The position numbers and the translations under genes are program-made. Shown in pieces: positions 27,032-38,463 of a stretch of DNA of 64,000 bases; the stretch's first letter is position 1; every line of letters begins with the position of its first letter. The DNA is from Micromonospora ureilytica (GTDB lineage: Bacteria > Actinomycetota > Actinomycetes > Mycobacteriales > Micromonosporaceae). The stretch spans positions 2,666,001-2,730,000 of the forward strand of contig NZ_JADOTX010000001.1 in assembly GCF_015751765.1 (NCBI RefSeq), written 5' to 3'. The notes under the pieces were generated by a model. The model was not told where the DNA came from and made no database searches. It worked only from the letters and a program-made list of their open reading frames with translations.

Positions 27032-28135
27032 ATGGCGCACCCCGTCCGGGTCAACGGAGACGCCACCGGGGCCTGGTGGGCCGCCCCGCCGACGCGGCGA
27101 GTGAGTCACCTACCGGGCGTCGACCCGGAGCTGCTGCGGGTGGCGCTCGACCCGTTGCCACCGGCAGCGCCCGCGATCGTGCACTACCGGCCCACTGTGG
27201 TAGGTCCGCTCGGTGACCTCGTGGACGCCCTGCTCGACCAACTGGACACCGCAGCCCTCGCGATGTTCCCCCGCTGGTTGGCGGGGGCCGACCGTTTCGA
27301 CAGCGCGGGCACGCTCGGTGTGGCGGCGGTGCGCGCCCTCGCGGCCCGTACCGCCGCCCGCTCCCGGCACTTCGGCCCGTTCCTCGCCGACCTCGCCGAG
27401 CGTGGGCTGCGCGATCGGCGCCGTGCCGCCGCCCGGTCCCGCTTCGCGCCGGGGGTACGTGCCGCCGGGCTCGCCCGCGTGATCGCCGAGGCGTACGACC
27501 GGGAGAGCTGCGTACTCGTCGTGGCCCTGCCCGACCTGGGTGAGGACGCCGAGCGGACGCTGGTGGCCGCCGCCGAGTGGTTCGTGCGGCACGGCGGCTT
27601 CACTGTGTGGTTGGCCGGTGGGCCGCTGCGCCACGTCGACCGGGTGCGCTCGGTGCCCCTGCCGGTGCCGGCGCGATTCGCCGAGCTGGCCAGCACGACC
27701 GAACCGATTCCGGCCACCGTCGCCGAGCCGGAGTCGACGGTGCTGGCCTGGCCGCCGATCGCGGGCGTGCCGCGCGGTGACAGCGCCGCCGAGCAGGCGT
27801 TGGAACGCGCGCTCGCGCCGCACGACTGGGCGCGGGGCCGGCGGTGGAACCAGACCTACGAGTGGCACGTGCTGGGCGCGGCATACCGACTGGATCTGTT
27901 TTGGCCCGTGGAGGGTCTTGCGGTCGAGGTGGACGGCCCGGAGCATCGTGGGCGAATCGCTTTCGCCAACGATCGGCGGAGAGACGTGCAGCTGCAACTC
28001 CTCGGGCTGGACGTGCTCCGCTTCACCAACGAGCAGGTGCTGACCGACGCTCCGGCGGTGGTCGACGGGATCCGTCGGCTACTGGCCCGGCGGCGCGCGG
28101 GCGGCACGTACCCCCATGGAGATGAGACATCATGA
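27032..28135 (+). CDS. DUF559/Vsr-like PD-(D/E)XK nuclease domain protein
   Basis: A 367-residue protein. The N-terminal 230 residues are mostly helical and unrecognised. The C-terminal part (about 280-345) is a very-short-patch-repair-like endonuclease fold: YRLDLFWP supplies the first acidic residue, LAVEVDGPEHRG the E-x-D pair, then DRRRDVQLQLLGLDVLRF, the DUF559 pattern. Nuclease activity is therefore plausible with all core residues present. Its stop overlaps the next start as ATGA, so the product is probably made in step with the winged-helix and AAA-HerA proteins. Role unknown; DNA repair or anti-phage defence are possible. Confidence 0.78.
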   Translation: MAHPVRVNGDATGAWWAAPPTRRVSHLPGVDPELLRVALDPLPPAAPAIVHYRPTVVGPLGDLVDALLDQLDTAALAMFPRWLAGADRFDSAGTLGVAAVRALAARTAARSRHFGPFLADLAERGLRDRRRAAARSRFAPGVRAAGLARVIAEAYDRESCVLVVALPDLGEDAERTLVAAAEWFVRHGGFTVWLAGGPLRHVDRVRSVPLPVPARFAELASTTEPIPATVAEPESTVLAWPPIAGVPRGDSAAEQALERALAPHDWARGRRWNQTYEWHVLGAAYRLDLFWPVEGLAVEVDGPEHRGRIAFANDRRRDVQLQLLGLDVLRFTNEQVLTDAPAVVDGIRRLLARRRAGGTYPHGDETS

Positions 28136-28863
28136 CGAGCCCGGCGGACGTCCCGCACCTGACGCCGAACCAGATCAACGCCCTCGTGGTGCTGATGGTC
28201 GAGGCGCGTCGAGTCACAAACGTCGAGCTGAAGGAGCTGGCCGGTTTCACGCTGACCGGCAAGGACAACACGAAGCTCGTCGACCTGGGCCTGGTGGACA
28301 CCGACAAGAATCACCGGCCGTTCGCCCACGAGCTGACCGAGGACGGCTGGCGGGTGGCACGTCAGCTGCACACCTCCCCGCCGCCGAAGCAGGGCGGCTC
28401 GACCACCCGCTCGCTGTTCGTCGTCCTGTCCAACCTGCACCGTTCGCTGGACCGGCTCCGGGTCAGCCACGGCGACTTCTTCAAGCAGACCGGAGCAACG
28501 GCGCCGGCGGCCGGCGAGTCTCGGCCCGACGCACCGGCACCGGCCACGGCGGCGGCACCGACTGCGGCGGCACCCACGGCGGCGGCACCCGTGTCCGCGG
28601 CGGAGGTGGAGGCGCTGGTCCGTTCGGCGTACCGGGATCTGGCCACCGCGCCTGGCGCCTGGGTCGGCCTCGCCGACGTCCGCGACCGGCTCGCCGACAC
28701 CGATCGGGCCGCCCTGGACGCGGCGTTGCGGGCGATGGTCGGCCGGGAGGACGTCCGCATCATCCCGGTGGCGAACACCAAGTCACTGACCGCACGGGAC
28801 CGGGCCGCGGCCGTCCGCATCGGGAACGAGGACAACCACGCCCTGGCGATCGGCCCGGCATGA
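28132..28863 (+). CDS. Two-winged-helix protein of the nuclease-HerA operon
   Basis: A 243-residue protein I cannot name. Residues 8-78 look like a MarR-type winged helix (LTPNQINALVVLMVEARRV, then TLTGKDNTKLVDLGLVDTD). An Ala/Pro/Thr-rich linker spans about 125-157. A second compact helical domain (about 158-243) ends in a strand pair around VRIIPVANTKS. It could be an adaptor that brings DNA or a partner to the ATPase rather than a classical regulator, because it is embedded by 4-nt overlaps on both sides (ATGA with the nuclease, ATGA with the ATPase). Confidence 0.7.
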   Translation: MTSPADVPHLTPNQINALVVLMVEARRVTNVELKELAGFTLTGKDNTKLVDLGLVDTDKNHRPFAHELTEDGWRVARQLHTSPPPKQGGSTTRSLFVVLSNLHRSLDRLRVSHGDFFKQTGATAPAAGESRPDAPAPATAAAPTAAAPTAAAPVSAAEVEALVRSAYRDLATAPGAWVGLADVRDRLADTDRAALDAALRAMVGREDVRIIPVANTKSLTARDRAAAVRIGNEDNHALAIGPA

Positions 28864-31800
28864 TCTCCGACGACCAGCGGGCCGCGCTGGACGCGGTGAG
28901 TCTCAACCCGGCGGTCACCCCGGACGACGTGTGGCGACCCAGCCCGCACAACGTGCCGGAGCTGCACGAGAAGGTGGCCGCGGAGATCCTGCGCGGGGTG
29001 GCGCGGGCCCGCACCGACGACACGAGCATGCCGCTCGGCGTGGCCATGCAGGGCCGCGCGGGCGCCGGCAAGACGCACCTACTCGGAGCGGTCCGGGAAC
29101 GGATCCAACGCGACGGCGGCTACTTCTTCCTTGTCGACATGGTCAGTGGCAAGACGTTCTGGGAGAGCGTGGCCCTGGCCCTGGTGGAGGGGATGGGTCG
29201 GCCCCACGTCGGCTGGGGCACCCAGCTGAAGACCTTCCTGCGTCGACTCACCCCCCAGCTCGGCCTGCCGACTGAGGTCCGTGACGCGGTCGCCGGCGCC
29301 CAACCGGTGACCCGTGCGCACCTCGACACCTTCATCTGGGCGCTGCGCGAGCGCGATCGGGAGGTCGGGCGGGACGCCCAGGACACCGCTCGGGCGCTCG
29401 TCCTGCACGGCGCCATCGACTTCGAGGCACAGGACGTCGGTTACGCCCACCTGATCTCCGAACCGGGTGACCCGGCCGCGCGGGCGGCGTGGGGGTTGAG
29501 CACCGCGATCCGTACCCCGCAGCAGGTCGTGCAGGACATCTCCCGGCTGATGGCCCTGACCCTGGACCCCACGGTCATCGCCGTGGACCAGCTCGACACG
29601 CTGTTCGCCCAGACCAGCACCTCACTGCTCAACCAGCATCAGGGGCTGGAGGACGGCCAGGCCAAGGTGCTCGGCCCGATCGCCGACGGCCTGCTCAAGC
29701 TCCGCGACATCACCCGCCGCACCCTGGTCGTTGTCTCGTGCCTGCCGGACACCTGGGTGCTGATGACCCGCGCCGCGCCCACCCCGGTCGCCGACCGCTT
29801 CCGTACGTCGACCCTGCCCGACCGGATCCCCACCCCGGAGATTGGGCAGGCGATCGTGGCGAAGCGCCTCACCGCCGCGTTCGCGGGAATGTTCTTCGGG
29901 CCACCGCACCCCACCTGGCCGATCGCCCCCGCCGCCTTCGCCGACGCTCCCACCCTGACGCCACGCGCCCTGCTGCGCCGGGTGGACCGCCACATCGCCT
30001 GGTGCCGTGATCGCGACGATGTGGTCGAGCTGGACCGGCTCATCGACGGCGCCGACTCGACGCCGACGGTGGGCCCCGTCCGTGGCTCTTCCAGTGACCC
30101 GACGACGGACGAGCGCCGCCTGCACGAGTTGGACGCGCGGTTCGCCGAGCTGGTCGAGGCCGCGGACGTGTCGGCCGCCGTCGACCCGGCGGGCGAGGAC
30201 GAACACATGCCACCGCTGCTCGCCGCCGGCCTGGCCGCCTGGATCGCCGAGCAGGCGCCGACCGGTGCCACCTACAAGTACGATCCGCCGCCCGGGCGCA
30301 AGCCCGCGCTGCACGGGCGGCTGATCGAGGTGCTCGACGAGGCCACCGAGAACGAGGCGCACTGGTGCTTCCGGGCCATCGCGCACCCCAACGCCGTCGC
30401 CGTCACCGCGCGGGTCAAGGCCGCGTGCACCCTCGCCGGGTTGGACCGGGACCTGCCACAACGGCGGCTGATCCTGCTGCGCAACGGTCCGTGGCCGACG
30501 GGGAAGCGTACGACCGAGGTGTTGGCCGGCTTCGACGCGGCCGGCGGCCTGCGGTGCGCCGTGCCGGAGGCGGACCTGCGGGTCTTCGCGGCGCTGCGGG
30601 TGATGGCGGCCGAGCCGTCCACGGCCCTGCAGGAGTGGCTGGTGACCCGTCGCCCGGCCAGCGGCACCGAGCTGTTCCGCGCGGTCCTGCCCGGGCCCGA
30701 CGGGACGCGCGGCGCTGCTCCGCCGACGACGCCGGACGACGGCGAGCCACCGTCGGACGGCAGCGACTCCGACCCGACGAACGCGCCGGTCGCCGACGTG
30801 GCAGGTGGTCCGGCGGCCGGTTCGGCGGCCGGGCCGGCCACTGCCCCGGTCGACCCCGTTGTCGGCGCCGGCGGTCTGGCGGTCGGGCTGGGGCGGACCG
30901 TCGACGGTGGTCAACCGTTCACGGTGCCCCTGGAGTCGCTGCGCCGCCACGCCGTCGTGTTCGCCGGGTCCGGCTCGGGCAAGACCGTGCTCATCCGTCG
31001 GCTGGTCGAGGAGTGCGCCCGCGAGGGAGTCTCGGCGATCGTGCTCGACCCCAACAACGACCTCGCCCGGCTCGGCGACGCGTGGCCCGATCCACCGAGC
31101 GGCTGGGGCCCCGGCGACGCCGAACGGGCCGCCGACTACCTCGCGCACACCGAGGTGGTGGTGTGGACGCCCCGGGTCACCGCCGGTCGGCCGCTGAGCT
31201 TCCAGCCGCTGCCCGACTTCACCTCCCTGCGGGACTGGCCCGACGAGTTCGACCAGGCCGTCCGCTCCGCCGTGGAGGCGCTCGCGCCCCGAGCCGGCGT
31301 GGACAGGTCGAGCCGGCTCGCCCAGCAGGGCAAGGCCGTGCTCACCGAGGCCCTCCAGGCGTACGCGCGAAGCGGGATGGTGGGCCTGCCCGGCTTCACC
31401 GACTTCCTCACCGACCTGCCCGAGGGGGTCAGTCGGCTGGCCCGCGCCGGTAAGCTCGCCGAGGAGTTGGCCGAGGCGCTCAAGGCGGCGATGGTCACCG
31501 ATCCGCTCTTCGGCGGGGTCGGCGCGCCGGCCGACCCGGGACTGTTGCTGACGCCGTCGCCGGGGCGGCGGGCCCGGGTGTCGGTGATCAGCTTCGTCGG
31601 CCTCACCTCCGACCAGGAGCGGCAGAGCTTCGTCAACCAGTTGCAGATGGCGCTCTTCGCGTGGATCAAGCGGCACCCCGCCGGTGACCGACCGTTGGGT
31701 GGGCTGTTTGTGATGGACGAGGCGCAGACACTGGCGCCCTCGACCGGCACCACGGCCTGCACGGCCAGTTCGATCGCGCTGGCCTCGCAGGCCCGCAAGT

Positions 31801-32105
31801 ACGGGCTCGGGCTGGTCTTCGCCACCCAGGCGCCCAAGGGTCTGCACAACCAGATCTCCGGCAACGCGACGACGCAGTTCTTCGGGCTGCTCAACGCGCC
31901 GGCGCAGATCGACGCGGCCCGGCAACTCGCCGAGGCCAAGGGCGGGCGGCTGCCGGACATCGGCCTGCTCAACAGCGGTGAGTTCTACGCCGCCGGGGAG
32001 GGATTCTCGTTCGTCAAGGTCCGCACCCCGTTGTGCCTGACGCACCACCCGAAGGCGCCGTTGACCCCCGAGGAGGTCGTCGCCCGCGCCCGCCCGGCTG
32101 GGTAG
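28860..32105 (+). CDS. Giant dual ATPase: N-terminal AAA plus C-terminal HerA/FtsK-like domain
   Basis: A 1081-residue protein with two separate P-loop motors. The N-terminal AAA module has Walker A GRAGAGKTHLL (about 65-75) and a Walker-B-like VIAVDQLDTLF with Gln instead of the catalytic Glu, plus sensor-like LVVVSCLPDTW. A middle region (about 400-610) is unassigned, followed by an acidic Pro/Ala/Asp-rich linker. The C-terminal HerA/VirD4-like translocase has Walker A FAGSGSGKTVLIRRL, VLDPNNDLARLGD, Walker B LFVMDEAQTLAPS and the sensor stretch LVFATQAPKGL. HerA-type motors often work with nucleases; here a DUF559-like nuclease is two genes upstream. The start is ATG at 28860; longer frames are rejected. 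Function unknown. Confidence 0.85.
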   Translation: MISDDQRAALDAVSLNPAVTPDDVWRPSPHNVPELHEKVAAEILRGVARARTDDTSMPLGVAMQGRAGAGKTHLLGAVRERIQRDGGYFFLVDMVSGKTFWESVALALVEGMGRPHVGWGTQLKTFLRRLTPQLGLPTEVRDAVAGAQPVTRAHLDTFIWALRERDREVGRDAQDTARALVLHGAIDFEAQDVGYAHLISEPGDPAARAAWGLSTAIRTPQQVVQDISRLMALTLDPTVIAVDQLDTLFAQTSTSLLNQHQGLEDGQAKVLGPIADGLLKLRDITRRTLVVVSCLPDTWVLMTRAAPTPVADRFRTSTLPDRIPTPEIGQAIVAKRLTAAFAGMFFGPPHPTWPIAPAAFADAPTLTPRALLRRVDRHIAWCRDRDDVVELDRLIDGADSTPTVGPVRGSSSDPTTDERRLHELDARFAELVEAADVSAAVDPAGEDEHMPPLLAAGLAAWIAEQAPTGATYKYDPPPGRKPALHGRLIEVLDEATENEAHWCFRAIAHPNAVAVTARVKAACTLAGLDRDLPQRRLILLRNGPWPTGKRTTEVLAGFDAAGGLRCAVPEADLRVFAALRVMAAEPSTALQEWLVTRRPASGTELFRAVLPGPDGTRGAAPPTTPDDGEPPSDGSDSDPTNAPVADVAGGPAAGSAAGPATAPVDPVVGAGGLAVGLGRTVDGGQPFTVPLESLRRHAVVFAGSGSGKTVLIRRLVEECAREGVSAIVLDPNNDLARLGDAWPDPPSGWGPGDAERAADYLAHTEVVVWTPRVTAGRPLSFQPLPDFTSLRDWPDEFDQAVRSAVEALAPRAGVDRSSRLAQQGKAVLTEALQAYARSGMVGLPGFTDFLTDLPEGVSRLARAGKLAEELAEALKAAMVTDPLFGGVGAPADPGLLLTPSPGRRARVSVISFVGLTSDQERQSFVNQLQMALFAWIKRHPAGDRPLGGLFVMDEAQTLAPSTGTTACTASSIALASQARKYGLGLVFATQAPKGLHNQISGNATTQFFGLLNAPAQIDAARQLAEAKGGRLPDIGLLNSGEFYAAGEGFSFVKVRTPLCLTHHPKAPLTPEEVVARARPAG

Positions 32106-32108
32106 CCT
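32103..32108 (+). promoter_or_regulatory. Probable -10 box for leaderless monooxygenase gene
   Basis: TAGCCT overlaps the end of the HerA-type gene and finishes 6 nt before the ATG at 32115, with no ribosome-binding site. It is the same layout as at 24513-24518. Confidence 0.45.
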
Positions 32109-32114
32109 GGGTCC

Positions 32115-32447
32115 ATGATCTTCATTACCGCCAAGTTCCGGATCTTGGCCGAGCACGCCGACCAGTGGCCGCAGATCGCCGCCGAGTTCACCGAGGCGAC
32201 CCGGGCGGAGCCGGGTTGCCTGTGGTTCGACTGGTCCCGCAGCGTGGACGACCCGACCGAGTACGTGCTGGTCGAGGCGTTCCGCGACGACCAGGCCGGC
32301 GCGGCCCACGTCCAGTCCGCTCATTTCCGCGCGGCCCGGGAGACCCTGCCGCCGCACCTGGCCGAGACGCCGCGCATCGTGAACGCCACAGTGCCGCAGG
32401 AGGACTGGTCGCTGCTCGGCGAGATGGCCGTCCCCGAGGGCCGCTGA
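32115..32447 (+). CDS. Antibiotic-biosynthesis-monooxygenase (ABM) domain protein
   Basis: A 110-residue single ABM-fold protein of the YgiN type: MIFITAKFRILAEHADQW, EPGCLWFDWSRSVDDPTEYVLVEAFRD and the histidine motif AHVQSAHFRAARE. Such cofactor-free dimeric enzymes oxidise quinols or polyketide-like phenols. It follows the HerA-type gene by 9 nt but appears to have its own leaderless start, so functional linkage is doubtful. Confidence 0.85.
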   Translation: MIFITAKFRILAEHADQWPQIAAEFTEATRAEPGCLWFDWSRSVDDPTEYVLVEAFRDDQAGAAHVQSAHFRAARETLPPHLAETPRIVNATVPQEDWSLLGEMAVPEGR

Positions 32448-32468
32448 CCAGCGCCGTTTCACCGACCG

Positions 32469-32484
32469 CCGTCAGCGCTGACGG
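32469..32484. terminator. Bidirectional hairpin between ABM and pyridoxal kinase genes
   Basis: CCGTCAGCGCTGACGG is a perfect palindrome (6-bp stem plus GCGC loop) between two convergent stop codons. It is shorter than the other terminators here. Confidence 0.55.
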
Positions 32485-32507
32485 TTCGGCGACCCGCCGC
32501 CCGCCCG

Positions 32508-33359
32508 TCAGCGCAGTCGGCGGGCGGTAAAACGGGTCGGCGGGTCGGCGATCACGTCCTGCGCCGCGATCAGTTGGATCTCCCGGGTGCCGGCCGCGAG
32601 AGTCGCCTCCAGCACGGCGTAGACGGAGGCGATGGTGCGTTCCAGCGCGGTCGCTGGTGAGCCGGTCGTCCACAGGTGCGCGAGGTACAGCGCCGCGGTG
32701 ACGTCGCCCCCACCGTTCGGGTTGATCGGCAGCAGCGGCGTGGTCACCGCCCAGGCGCCTTCGTCGGAGACCGCCACCACCTCCAGCGAGTCCGGCGGCA
32801 GGTCGCCGTGCAGGACGCTGGTCACCAGGACGTGCCGCGGCCCGGTCGCGCGCACCACGTCGACCGCGTCGAGCACCTCGGCCAGCGAGTTCGTCGTACG
32901 GCCGGCGAGGAAGTCCAACTCGAAGTGGTTCGGCGTGATGATGTCCGCGCGTGGCACGACGGTGTCCCGTAGGTACTCCGGAATTCCCGGCCGGACGAAC
33001 ATGCCCCGACCGGCGTCGCCCATCACCGGGTCGCAGCAGTACACGGCGGCCGGGTTTGTCGCCTTCACCCTCGCCACCGCGTCCAGGATCACCGCGCCCA
33101 TGGCCGGGTCGCCCTGGTAGCCGGAGAGCACCGCGTCGGCGGTGCCGAGGACCCCGCGGTCCTCGATGCCCGCGATCACCTCCGCCACGTCCGCCGCCGG
33201 GAGCAGCGGGCCCCGCCAGGCGCCGTACCCGGTGTGGTTGGAGAAGTGCACAGTCAGGACCGGCCAGACCTCGTGCCCGAGCCGTTGCAGAGGAAAGGCC
33301 GCCGCCGAGTTGCCGACGTGACCGTAGGCGACCGACGACTGGATGGACAGGATCTTCAC
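32508..33359 (-). CDS. pdxY: Pyridoxal kinase
   Basis: A 283-residue ribokinase-fold enzyme that phosphorylates pyridoxal in vitamin B6 salvage. Motifs are the N-terminal ILSIQSSVAYGHVGNSAA, VHFSNHTGYG, YCCDPVMGD, ITPNHFELDFL and the anion-hole region LPINPNGGGDVTAALYLAHL. In that last motif the usual GTGD reads GGGD, keeping the catalytic Asp. The start is GTG at 33359, chosen because it begins the conserved KILSIQSS; no good ribosome-binding site precedes it. It is convergent with the ABM gene. Confidence 0.9.
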   Translation of the reverse strand: MKILSIQSSVAYGHVGNSAAAFPLQRLGHEVWPVLTVHFSNHTGYGAWRGPLLPAADVAEVIAGIEDRGVLGTADAVLSGYQGDPAMGAVILDAVARVKATNPAAVYCCDPVMGDAGRGMFVRPGIPEYLRDTVVPRADIITPNHFELDFLAGRTTNSLAEVLDAVDVVRATGPRHVLVTSVLHGDLPPDSLEVVAVSDEGAWAVTTPLLPINPNGGGDVTAALYLAHLWTTGSPATALERTIASVYAVLEATLAAGTREIQLIAAQDVIADPPTRFTARRLR

Positions 33360-33455
33360 CGGCCCATCATCGCCGTTGCGCCCGGCGCCGCACGGTCGGC
33401 CCGCCGAATCTGTCGGGTGGCCCACTCGCCGCCCGTTCCGTCGGACGGCACGAAC

Positions 33456-33487
33456 GGGCGGCCCGGACCGTGTCGTCCGGGCCGCCC
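33456..33487 (-). terminator. Terminator after trypsin-like protease gene
   Basis: A perfect 13-bp stem (GGGCGGCCCGGAC with its complement) closes a 6-nt loop, 15 nt beyond the protease stop codon on the minus strand. Confidence 0.85.
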
Positions 33488-33501
33488 GCGCGGGCGTACG
33501 G

Positions 33502-34413
<912 letters not shown>

Positions 34414-34428
34414 CTATGGATCTCGGTC

Positions 34429-35445
34429 TCACCCGCCCGGCGTGCCGGTGCTCTCCCGGCGGATGAGCCGGAAGGGCGTCTGCACGGTCAGCGGCCCCGC
34501 GACCTCCGTGCCCTCGATGCGAGCGACGAGACGGCGTACCGCGAGACGGCCGATCTCCCTCTTGTCCGGGGCGATCGTGGTGAGGGTCGGGGCACTGAAC
34601 CGGCCCTCCTCGATGTCGTCGATCCCGACCACCGCGACGTCCTCGGGCACCCGGTGACCGGCCTCGGCCAGCGCCCGCAGCGCGCCGATGGCGACCAGGT
34701 CGTTGTAGCCGAACACCGCGTCCGGCGGGTCACCGAGCGCGAGCAGGTCACGCATGGCCCGCTTGCCGTCGAGCCGGCCGAACGCGTCGGTGCGGGCGAC
34801 CAGCCGCAGTCGGTACGGCAGGCCGGCGGCCGTCAGGGCCTCCCGGTAACCCCGGAACCGCAGGTGCGCCGACTGCCGGTCACCGCCCGGGGTGGCGCCG
34901 ATAAACGCTATCCGGCGGCGCCCGATCGCCACGAGATGCCGGATCGCCGCGTGACTGGCGGCCACGTTGTCGATGGCGATGTGGTCGTGCGGCACGTCGA
35001 AGACGCCCTCGCCGATCAGCACGAGTGGGCTGCCGGCGGACCGGGCCAGCACCTCCTCCCGGCCGATGCGCACCGGGCTGAGGATCAGGCCGTCGATGAC
35101 GCGCTGCCGGGAACCGTCGAGGAGCGCCAGCTCCGCCCCCCGGTCCGCCGCGGTGTTCTCCATGACGAGCGTGTAGCCGAGCGCGGCGGCCTCGGAGATG
35201 GCGATCTCGGCGAGCTCGGCGAAGTAGGGGTTGGTCAGTTCCGGGACGGCCAGGGCGATCAGGCCGGTACGCCCCCGGCGGAGATGTCGGGCGCCGAGGT
35301 TGGGGCTGTAGCCGAGTTCGTCGATCGCCTGCTGCACCCGCTGTCGGGTCCGCTCCCCCACCGGCCGGTACCCGTTCACCACGTTCGAGACCGTGGCCAG
35401 CGAGACACCGGCGCGCTGGGCGATGTCCTTCAGGTTGACGCCCAT
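34429..35445 (-). CDS. LacI-family transcriptional regulator
   Basis: A 338-residue repressor. The helix-turn-helix (NLKDIAQRAGVSLATVSNVV) is followed by hinge residues and a periplasmic-binding-like sugar domain (NPYFAELAEIAISEAA, IAIDNVAASHAAIRHL, VGIDDIEEGRFSAPTLTTI). The start is ATG at 35445 after AAAGGTTGG; a longer frame to 35502 is rejected. It is divergent from the secreted GH2 gene, and the palindrome TATAACGTTATA between them is its probable operator, giving autoregulation and control of the glycosidase. Confidence 0.92.
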   Translation of the reverse strand: MGVNLKDIAQRAGVSLATVSNVVNGYRPVGERTRQRVQQAIDELGYSPNLGARHLRRGRTGLIALAVPELTNPYFAELAEIAISEAAALGYTLVMENTAADRGAELALLDGSRQRVIDGLILSPVRIGREEVLARSAGSPLVLIGEGVFDVPHDHIAIDNVAASHAAIRHLVAIGRRRIAFIGATPGGDRQSAHLRFRGYREALTAAGLPYRLRLVARTDAFGRLDGKRAMRDLLALGDPPDAVFGYNDLVAIGALRALAEAGHRVPEDVAVVGIDDIEEGRFSAPTLTTIAPDKREIGRLAVRRLVARIEGTEVAGPLTVQTPFRLIRRESTGTPGG

Positions 35446-35501
35446 CCACCAACCTTTCGCGAATTCGGCAGGCGGGCCGACAAGGCATTGATGAACAAGC
35501 A

Positions 35502-35557
35502 TTGACGGGACGCCCGGCGCGGCTCTATAACGTTATACAGGTGATGATGGATGTCAA
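35502..35557. promoter_or_regulatory. Overlapping opposed promoters sharing one palindromic -10/operator
   Basis: Rightward: TTGACG (35502-35507), 18 nt, TATAAC (35526-35531). Leftward: TTGACA on the minus strand (35557-35552), then TAACGT (spacer 16) or TATAAC (spacer 14). Both -10 boxes lie in the perfect palindrome TATAACGTTATA (35526-35537). One LacI dimer there could block both the GH2 gene and its own gene. Confidence 0.7.
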
Positions 35558-35702
35558 TATGCCGGTCACCGTTGGCGTGTGGAGATCCCACCGACATCCG
35601 TCGCTGACGCCCGTCCCCCGTCAATGACCACCCGATGCCCACCACCCACGCGCTTCGGGCCTGGCTGCACAGCCCGCGGCGACTCGCCCCCTCGGAGACG
35701 GC

Positions 35703-38057
<2,355 letters not shown>

Positions 38058-38096
38058 CGGCTGCGCGCTGAGCGGGTCGTCACGACACGACGACGC

Positions 38097-38130
38097 GCGG
38101 GGGGTTCCGGCAATGGCTGGAGCCCCCCGC
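38097..38130 (+). terminator. Terminator after GH2 gene
   Basis: GCGGGGGG (38097-38104) pairs with CCCCCCGC (38123-38130), with partial pairing inside the loop, about 40 nt beyond the stop. Confidence 0.7.
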
Positions 38131-38463
38131 TTCTGCCGGGGGTCGGTGGACTCCGGCGTCACCCGTCGTCGCCGGGGTCGTTTCCCGGTCGGGAGGGAAA
38201 GCAGCGAGTCGAATGCATCGACCGGCTGGGTCGACTTCACGGCAAGGGCCGCGCCGCAACTTGCATCTGGCCAGGTTCGCCCGGCGGTTGCAACACGCAA
38301 TTATGCCGACCAATAAATAGACGAAACCCAATCTTGACTTGTGCGGCCGGCCAGCGCACCGTAAAGAGCCAGAGGCAGATGCGCGCCATTATCGGCCCGG
38401 CTGAAGTGGATCGCCAAATGGGGGCGCTGCCGGTCTCGCGCCGCGTGCATCAGGAGGCTTTCC
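38131..38463. other. Intergenic region ahead of P450 gene
   Basis: I see no gene here. A patch near 38295-38345 is AT-rich for this genome and contains TTGACT (38334-38339), but no -10 box at good spacing follows, so the P450 promoter is not defined. Confidence 0.4.

Noticed and set aside
28860..32105. HerA-type gene as part of a BREX, DISARM or type I restriction system
   Set aside because: No methyltransferase, PglZ phosphatase, helicase or specificity subunit is nearby, and the two-motor architecture does not match those ATPases.
29622..32462. A 946-codon minus-strand open frame opposite the AAA-HerA gene
   Set aside because: No recognisable motifs and Arg/Gly/Pro-rich composition; the plus strand has intact Walker motifs.
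35445..35502. Longer LacI start at 35502
   Set aside because: It would place the start inside the rightward -35 region and add residues not seen in LacI proteins; ATG at 35445 begins directly before the helix-turn-helix.
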